NCBI RefSeq assembly: GCF_014695395.1 | Contig: NZ_JACJOF010000010.1 | Coordinates: forward strand, 186,001-250,000 | Length of the DNA: 64,000 bases | Source of the DNA: Nodosilinea sp. FACHB-131 | GTDB taxonomy: Bacteria > Cyanobacteriota > Cyanobacteriia > Phormidesmidales > Phormidesmidaceae | Reading direction: 5' to 3' | In this document: piece by piece, positions 58,840-64,000 of the stretch | Layout: the number at the start of each line of letters is the position of its first letter | Numbering within the stretch: position 1 is the stretch's first letter | Notes under the pieces: model-generated | Seen by the model: only the letters and a program-made list of their open reading frames with translations | What the model was told of the DNA's origin: nothing | Databases searched by the model: none | Position numbers and translations under genes: made by a program

Positions 58840-60708
58840 ATGCGGCGAAAAGACTTGACCCTACTCACGACGGGCCTGCTGCTGGCGATAACAGCCATCC
58901 TTTTAATCGCCCTGGAGCCCCGTCAGTTATCTGCTGCTCCGTCCCCCGAGGCCAGTGCTGTGACCACCCAACTTTTGACCGATCCATTTTTGCAGTACCC
59001 TACCCCTGGTGCGGTGCAAGTGGTGTGGTTTACCGAGTTTGAGGGACAGGACCACCAGGTGCGGTGGGGTTCCCCCGATCAATCACCCGAAGCTAATCTA
59101 CCCAATCGAGCCCCGGCCACTACCACGCGGTTGGCCCGAACCCGAGAAGACAGTCAGTCCCGGATTGAGCACCCCAACTTTTTGGATCTACAGCAGACCG
59201 TGGCGCGCCCGATTTGGCGGCATGAGGCCGCAGTTACGGGGCTGCCTCCAGGGCAGCGGGTGCCCTATCGAGTAGCCAGCACCGGACCCGATGGCACCGT
59301 GGCCGAAAGTCGCACGTTCACCCTTGCTGGAGCCCCCGTAGCCGGTCAGCCTACTAAGATCTTGCTCACCTCCGACCACCAAAACATGCCTATGGTCTCT
59401 GCCAACCTGCAAAAGGTGTCAGAGACCTTGGGTCAAGTAGATGCGGTATTTTTTGCGGGCGATCTGGTCAACGTTCCCGATCGCGCCTCAGAGTGGTTTG
59501 ACGACAGCCGGGGCGTTGGCTTTTTTCCCTGTTTGCAGGGCAACACTCGCTACAACCTAGAGCGCAACGGCCGTACCGTGACCTACCAGGGCGGCGAAAT
59601 CATTCAGCACGCGCCGCTGTTTCCGATTTTGGGCAACCACGAGGTAATGGGTCGCTTTACCCCAGCGGCGCCCCTGGGAGAGCAGTTCAACCAGGCCATA
59701 CCGCGATCGGCCGCAGTGGAGCTGTACGAGGCCAATACCGAGCTGTTTAACCCCGCTGGCGACTCCGCCCTGCGCGACCAGTGGATTGTTGACAATTCCT
59801 TTAACAGCGATACCTACGAAGCTCTGTTTAGCCTGCCGGTCACCCCGGTGCCCAACCGCGATCGCTCCGAAACCACCAGCCGCTACTATGCCACCACCTT
59901 TGGTGACGTTCGCCTGGTATCGCTCTACGTTACTCAGATTTGGCGACCTTACAACCTTGATGCTACCGTACGGGGCCGCTACCAGGAGCGCGAAGCCGAC
60001 CTGGGCACGCCGCAGAACTGGGGTCACGGCCAGCACATTTTTGAACCCATTGAGCAGGGCAGCTTGCAGTATCAGTGGCTGGAGCAGGAATTGGCCAGCG
60101 AGGCTTTTCGTCAGGCCAAATACAAGGTGGTGATGCTGCACCATCCACCCCACACCCTGGGCGACAACATCGTGCCGGCCTTCACCAACCCCGTGCGCCG
60201 CTACGATCGCGACAGTGCTGGCCGCCTCACCGCTGTTCGTTACGAGTACCCCCGTGCCGACGACTACATCGCCCGCGACCTGGTGCCCCTGCTCGAACAG
60301 GCCGGGGTAGACCTGGTCTTCTACGGTCACTCACACCTGTGGAACCGCTTTGTGTCGCCCCAGGGCACCCACTACCTCGAAACCTCGAACGTGGGCAATT
60401 CCTACGGCGCGTTTTGGCAAGATCAATCTCGCCCCGTTCCCCCCGAGACGATAGAGGGCTCGGCGGTGACCTATTCTCCAGACGATTACGTAGCCCAAGG
60501 CGACCCGAATAGTTTAGAGCCCGTAGTGCCCACGATCGCCCCCCTGCGGGACGACAGCGGCCAGCCGTTGCCCTATCTAGCTAGCAACGACATCACCGCC
60601 TTTAGCGTGTTTGACACGGGCACGGGCACCATCAGCAGCTACTACTTCGACACGCGGGAGCCGGACTCGGCGGTGGTGAAGTTTGATGAGTTTATCGTGG
60701 GCCGATGA
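58840..60708 (+). CDS. exported metallophosphoesterase (purple-acid-phosphatase-like)
   Basis: This encodes 622 residues from the ATG at 58840; a GTG at 58732 would add 36. A signal peptide (LLTTGLLLAITAILLIALEP) is followed by a fibronectin-like N-domain (DPFLQYPTPGAVQVVWFTEF). The metal motifs are LLTSDHQ, VFFAGDLVNVPD, PILGNHEVMGRF, VMLHHPPHTL and FYGHSHLWNRF, as in purple acid phosphatases. The first motif has DHQ where DxG/DxH is usual. It likely works in the periplasm on phosphate esters. No Pho box was recognised. Confidence 0.93.
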   Translation: MRRKDLTLLTTGLLLAITAILLIALEPRQLSAAPSPEASAVTTQLLTDPFLQYPTPGAVQVVWFTEFEGQDHQVRWGSPDQSPEANLPNRAPATTTRLARTREDSQSRIEHPNFLDLQQTVARPIWRHEAAVTGLPPGQRVPYRVASTGPDGTVAESRTFTLAGAPVAGQPTKILLTSDHQNMPMVSANLQKVSETLGQVDAVFFAGDLVNVPDRASEWFDDSRGVGFFPCLQGNTRYNLERNGRTVTYQGGEIIQHAPLFPILGNHEVMGRFTPAAPLGEQFNQAIPRSAAVELYEANTELFNPAGDSALRDQWIVDNSFNSDTYEALFSLPVTPVPNRDRSETTSRYYATTFGDVRLVSLYVTQIWRPYNLDATVRGRYQEREADLGTPQNWGHGQHIFEPIEQGSLQYQWLEQELASEAFRQAKYKVVMLHHPPHTLGDNIVPAFTNPVRRYDRDSAGRLTAVRYEYPRADDYIARDLVPLLEQAGVDLVFYGHSHLWNRFVSPQGTHYLETSNVGNSYGAFWQDQSRPVPPETIEGSAVTYSPDDYVAQGDPNSLEPVVPTIAPLRDDSGQPLPYLASNDITAFSVFDTGTGTISSYYFDTREPDSAVVKFDEFIVGR

Positions 60709-60773
60709 GCGGACGAGGGAGCAGTCTGGAGTAGGGCTATTGGGTTGTTTGACCTTTCACTTGCCGCACTGTC

Positions 60774-62105
60774 TCATCGTCCCTGCCCTTCTCCATCCTC
60801 GTAGCGCTCGGTGGCGAGAAAGTGGCCGATTAGGTATAGCGAACCGCACAGCACCTTGAGCTGAGCTGAGGCCTGACCGATCGCGAGTAGGCCATCCCTG
60901 AGGGAATTGTGGACTTCGCACTGGGCCAGGTCAGGGCACACCGATCGCGCGATCGCCCCCAGTTCCTCCGGCGCTGCCGTCTCGTGCCCTGGCACAGGCA
61001 CCAGATGCAGGGCATCCCCTGGCCGCAGCAGGGCCGCAAAAATATCGCGGTGGTCTTTGGTCGAGAGCATTCCCATCAGCCACGCTGTTCCCGCTGGTTT
61101 TCTAATCTGGCTAGCCCACCAGCTATCCACATACTGGCGCAGCACCTCAGCCGCCGCCGGGTTGTGGGCTCCGTCGATCAGCAGCGGGTAGCTCTCAGCG
61201 GCCTGCCCCCAGGTCACCCACTGCAAACGTCCCGGCCAGCGAGCCTGGCCCATGCCTTGGGCGATCGCATCGTCGGTAATGCTCCAGCCCTGCGCGCGCA
61301 GGTTGAGCAGGGTGGCGATCGCGATCGCCGAATTAGTGAGCTGGTGCTCTCCCAAAAGCGCCAGGGGATAGGTAATGGCTTCATTACCGCTACCGTAGCG
61401 AGCCTGCCCCTCCCCCAAAGCAACAGCGGGCTCAGGCCACACCGCCGGACAGCCTAATTCGGCCAAACGAGCCTGCACCACCGCCGCTACTTCAGCAGGC
61501 AGCGGACCAATTACAGCGGGACGACCGGGCTTTAGCACCCCCGCCTTTTCACGGGCAATATCGGCCAGGGTGGGGCCGAGGCGCTGCCAGTGCTCACGGC
61601 TGAGGGAGATAATTACGCTCACTAGGGGCACGTCCACCACATTGGTGGCATCGAGTCGCCCCCCTAGGCCTACCTCCATCACCGCTAGATCTACCCCGGC
61701 CTCGGCGAAGTGCAGCCAAGCAGCGGCAGTAAACACCTCAAACTGGGTCGGCGAGGGTTGGGACGGGTCAATCGCCGCCACCACTTGATTCAGCCGAGCA
61801 ACCAAATCCTGAGTTGCAATGGGTTCCCCATTGACCACAATGCGCTCTCGCCAGCTCACCAGGTGCGGTGAAGTGTAGCGCCCTACCCGATACCCTGCTG
61901 CCCCCAACACTGCCGCCAGGTAAGCACACACCGACCCCTTACCGTTGGTGCCCGCCACATGCACCAGCGGCACTCGCTGCTGAGGATTACCCAACGCTCC
62001 CAGCAATCGTTGAATGCGTTCTAGCCCCAGCTCAACCCCAAATCGCCCAAAGGGGGCCAGGATGCTCTCAATCTGTTGCTCTTGTTCTATCTGAGGCTGA
62101 TACAC
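60774..62105 (-). CDS. folC: folylpolyglutamate / dihydrofolate synthase
   Basis: This encodes 443 residues, start GTG. The P-loop is VHVAGTNGKGSVCAYLAAVL, SPHLVSWRERIVVNGEPI is the Mur-ligase-like Omega loop, and GGRLDATNVVDVPLVSVIIS includes the conserved metal site. LLIDGAHNPAAAEVLRQYV is the second-domain hallmark. It adds glutamate to dihydropteroate or folates in the cytoplasm. It is convergent with the metallophosphoesterase gene, 65 bp between stops. Confidence 0.95.
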   Translation of the reverse strand: MYQPQIEQEQQIESILAPFGRFGVELGLERIQRLLGALGNPQQRVPLVHVAGTNGKGSVCAYLAAVLGAAGYRVGRYTSPHLVSWRERIVVNGEPIATQDLVARLNQVVAAIDPSQPSPTQFEVFTAAAWLHFAEAGVDLAVMEVGLGGRLDATNVVDVPLVSVIISLSREHWQRLGPTLADIAREKAGVLKPGRPAVIGPLPAEVAAVVQARLAELGCPAVWPEPAVALGEGQARYGSGNEAITYPLALLGEHQLTNSAIAIATLLNLRAQGWSITDDAIAQGMGQARWPGRLQWVTWGQAAESYPLLIDGAHNPAAAEVLRQYVDSWWASQIRKPAGTAWLMGMLSTKDHRDIFAALLRPGDALHLVPVPGHETAAPEELGAIARSVCPDLAQCEVHNSLRDGLLAIGQASAQLKVLCGSLYLIGHFLATERYEDGEGQGR

Positions 62106-62335
62106 GGGCAGTTCTCTCCGCCAGCGAGGAACGGGTAGCTAGGTCAATAAGCATCTTATCGAAGGGCGATCGCCCTTATCCCAAACTATTCTCTCTATTG
62201 ACCGTCGAGGGCTAATCCCAACCGATGCCCATCCAACGACAAAATACGCAATGCTGTTATCCACCGAGCGTCGTTGAGCATCATCAGGGCAATCGGCCCC
62301 AAAGTAGGTCACTAGTGGTGAACGGGCATGAAAAA

Positions 62336-62355
62336 GGCGCAGCCTGGGCTGCGCC
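62336..62355 (-). terminator. intrinsic terminator of glnB
   Basis: GGCGCAGCC and GGCTGCGCC form a GC-rich stem. On the minus strand it is followed by TTTTT (complement of 62331-62335). It lies 31 bp after the glnB stop. Confidence 0.88.
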
Positions 62356-62385
62356 TGAGTTAAGACATTAGCGCCTGGGCCAGGG

Positions 62386-62727
<342 letters not shown>

Positions 62728-62799
62728 TCAAACCAGGGTGCTTCAGCGGATATCTCTTAGCTTCGGTCTATGTGTATCGGGCCTGACCCCTACAATACT

Positions 62800-62813
62800 G
62801 TATTGTCAGCTAC
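62800..62813 (-). promoter_or_regulatory. NtcA-type binding site upstream of glnB
   Basis: The minus strand reads GTAGCTGACAATAC, a perfect GTA-N8-TAC. A TACACA-like -10 element lies 23 nt further toward the gene (GATACACATAG), close to the spacing of NtcA-activated promoters (20-24 nt). The box is 76 bp from the glnB ATG. NtcA activation of glnB is known in cyanobacteria; the site here is a sequence-based call. Confidence 0.8.
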
Positions 62814-62877
62814 AAAAAGTCAGGTGAGCAGAGTCAAAGCGGCTGGAAAAGCAAGCTATAGACGGTAATTCAGCGTT

Positions 62878-63549
62878 CTAACGAGAATTGCTCAGCAGCG
62901 GCTTCATAATCAGGAAACCGGCCCCAAAAGCACTGATCACGATTAGCAGAATAGTTGCAGCCAACCACAGACCGCTCAAGTCTGACGACTTCTGGTTCAG
63001 CTGACTAGGACGGCTAGCATCGATCCGCTCTTCGGTGTAAAGCCGCTGAGGCGCTGCCTGGGGCCGTTTGGGCGGCATTTTGGGCGCTTTCTTTGCCTTG
63101 GGCTTCACCATTTGAGTTAGCTGGCTGGCTAGGGTCGATACCCCTTCTCCCATAGACTCTGATAGCCGTTCTGGCAGAGAAGCCGAAGGCTCTTCAGCTA
63201 TGGGGTAAGTTGCAGCCATTACTGGGGCCTCAATGCCCAAGGAGGTCGTGACAGGGCGGATAATGCTCTCTGGCTCGATCGCCTGAGGTTGGCTGACCTC
63301 GATCGCCTGCTTGAGGCGAGCTGCCGAGTCCGCAAAGCGAATCATTTCCTGGCGCAGCACCTGGTTTTGCTGGTTGAGCTGCTGATTTTGCTGGGTCAGC
63401 GAATCGACCATGCCCTGGGTAGCGCGCAGTTCTGTGGCTAGCTCGCGGTACACCGAGATCGGCACCGAAGGAGCCTGACGGCTGCCCTGGGGTGCTTCTG
63501 GGGCGACGGCTCCAGGGTAAGCAGATTCGGGAGAATAGGGTACGTTCAT
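62878..63549 (-). CDS. coiled-coil, C-terminally anchored hypothetical protein
   Basis: This encodes 223 residues. Residues about 30-85 form a Gln/Leu-rich coiled coil (ATQGMVDSLTQQNQQLNQQN then QVLRQEMIRFADSAARLKQA). A basic Pro/Lys stretch follows (KPKAKKAPKMPPKRPQAAP), and a C-terminal membrane helix (LWLAATILLIVISAFGAGFL) with a short tail. The family looks cyanobacterium-specific, function unknown. It is read in the same direction as glnB, 153 bp upstream, but glnB has its own NtcA promoter. Confidence 0.85.
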   Translation of the reverse strand: MNVPYSPESAYPGAVAPEAPQGSRQAPSVPISVYRELATELRATQGMVDSLTQQNQQLNQQNQVLRQEMIRFADSAARLKQAIEVSQPQAIEPESIIRPVTTSLGIEAPVMAATYPIAEEPSASLPERLSESMGEGVSTLASQLTQMVKPKAKKAPKMPPKRPQAAPQRLYTEERIDASRPSQLNQKSSDLSGLWLAATILLIVISAFGAGFLIMKPLLSNSR

Positions 63550-63921
63550 GATGACGGTAGAAGGGGCGTTTAAGAACGAAAAAGAAGCCTGAAAATTGGT
63601 CTGCCCAAGGGTAGTTCACATTAGAGCAACTGCACCAGTTTTAGTCAAGAAAAGTTTTGGCGCCTACAAATTTGGCATTGCTGAAGGGTGGCATGAATTC
63701 GATTAAGGGCAAACAGCCGTTTGCCCCTACGAGGAACGTTGAATTTTCAATTCGCATCTGTATCCAGCAATTCCTCAAATTCCGTTGTGGACAGTGGATT
63801 TTAGCAACTGTCTCACCCTAGAAGTAGATTCGACTGTCAAAGGGTGCGGGGTTTTGGGTCTAATGTGGACTTCGACTTAAAAAACCAATTCGAAACCGAT
63901 ATCCAGGTATAGCCTCCTCAG
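63550..63921. other. intergenic region with a hairpin repeat
   Basis: GGGCAAAC (63707-63714) and GTTTGCCC (63719-63726) form a perfect 8-bp hairpin with a 4-nt loop, followed by CCTACGAGG. Such GGGCAAACGG/TTTGCCCCTAC hairpins recur in many cyanobacterial genomes as small repeats. No gene is supported in this stretch. Confidence 0.5.
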
Positions 63922-64000
63922 CTAGAGCGCTACAGAAGGCTCTAGGGCTGCTGCTAGGGCAGCGCTATCGGCCACAAAGCCGAAGCACTGGTTGACGTTA
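63922..64000 (-). CDS. possible 3' end of a gene cut by the right window edge
   Basis: The minus strand from the edge reads NVNQCFGFVADSAALAAALE then PSVAL and a TAG at 63922-63924. This 25-codon piece is protein-like, but too short to identify. It would belong to a gene entering from the right. Confidence 0.3.
   Translation of the reverse strand, partial: NVNQCFGFVADSAALAAALEPSVAL

Overview
The window is a gene-dense stretch of cyanobacterial chromosome. The octamer GCGATCGC (HIP1) and its GCGATC/GATCGC halves recur throughout. The gene content fits: a ThiO-ThiG fusion, precorrin-8X methylmutase, PAP/fibrillin, DUF3611, DUF3124 and DUF4230 proteins, a group 2 sigma factor, PII with an NtcA-type box, and the GlcE and GlcF subunits of glycolate oxidase. 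Moderately high GC and many PAS/GAF kinases suggest a Leptolyngbya/Nodosilinea/Phormidium-like organism; the genus is an inference. I found no rRNA, tRNA, CRISPR array or intact transposase.

Layout. 0-6 kb: two GST-type proteins, a methyltransferase-like protein, a SnoaL-like protein, and a tight minus-strand set DUF4230 - GST - glcE. 6.0-6.6 kb: an overlapping DUF2283 / PBECR-like nuclease pair that looks like a toxin-antitoxin module. 6.6-18.7 kb: GH116 glycosidase, cysteine-desulfurase-like enzyme, M23 peptidase plus a pentapeptide membrane protein, 5-formyl-THF cyclo-ligase, hexapeptide acetyltransferase, two exported proteins and thiO-thiG. 18.7-27.7 kb: a minus-strand signalling block (CheY-like regulator, multi-PAS kinase, REC-wHTH-Hpt protein, GGDEF-EAL protein, and a solute-binding lipoprotein overlapping the GGDEF-EAL gene, with no permease). 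28-39.9 kb: GH63-like glucosidase, DUF3611 protein, a 1767-residue hybrid kinase with an N-terminal ribbon-helix-helix motif, a BrkB/YihY-like protein, a LysE exporter and a DUF3124 lipoprotein. 40-51 kb: threonine aldolase, precorrin-8X methylmutase, pentapeptide protein, PHP phosphoesterase, PAP/fibrillin, glcF, FMN reductase, an AstE/AspA-like protein, ATP-dependent DNA ligase and an orphan UPF0175 antitoxin. 51.3-53.3 kb: an A+T-richer accessory patch. 53.4-64 kb: RarA with a C-terminal methyltransferase-like domain, LOR-like protein, sigma factor, TonB-like protein, metallophosphoesterase, folC, glnB and a coiled-coil membrane protein. Probable gene ends run off both window edges.

The most unusual signal is non-coding or barely coding. 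Three intergenic arrays (31.6, 40.0 and 53.1 kb) share an exact 21-bp period. Two of them lie just 3' of members of one small gene family: an intact copy at 52659-52937 and a frameshifted remnant on the minus strand near 32.0 kb. This looks like a duplicated cassette of small ORF plus 21-bp array. A second repeat class is C-rich tracts that run straight into start codons of three unrelated genes (14.6, 31.0, 40.4 kb); a similar tract encodes an in-frame insertion in a histidine-kinase ATPase domain (19.8 kb).
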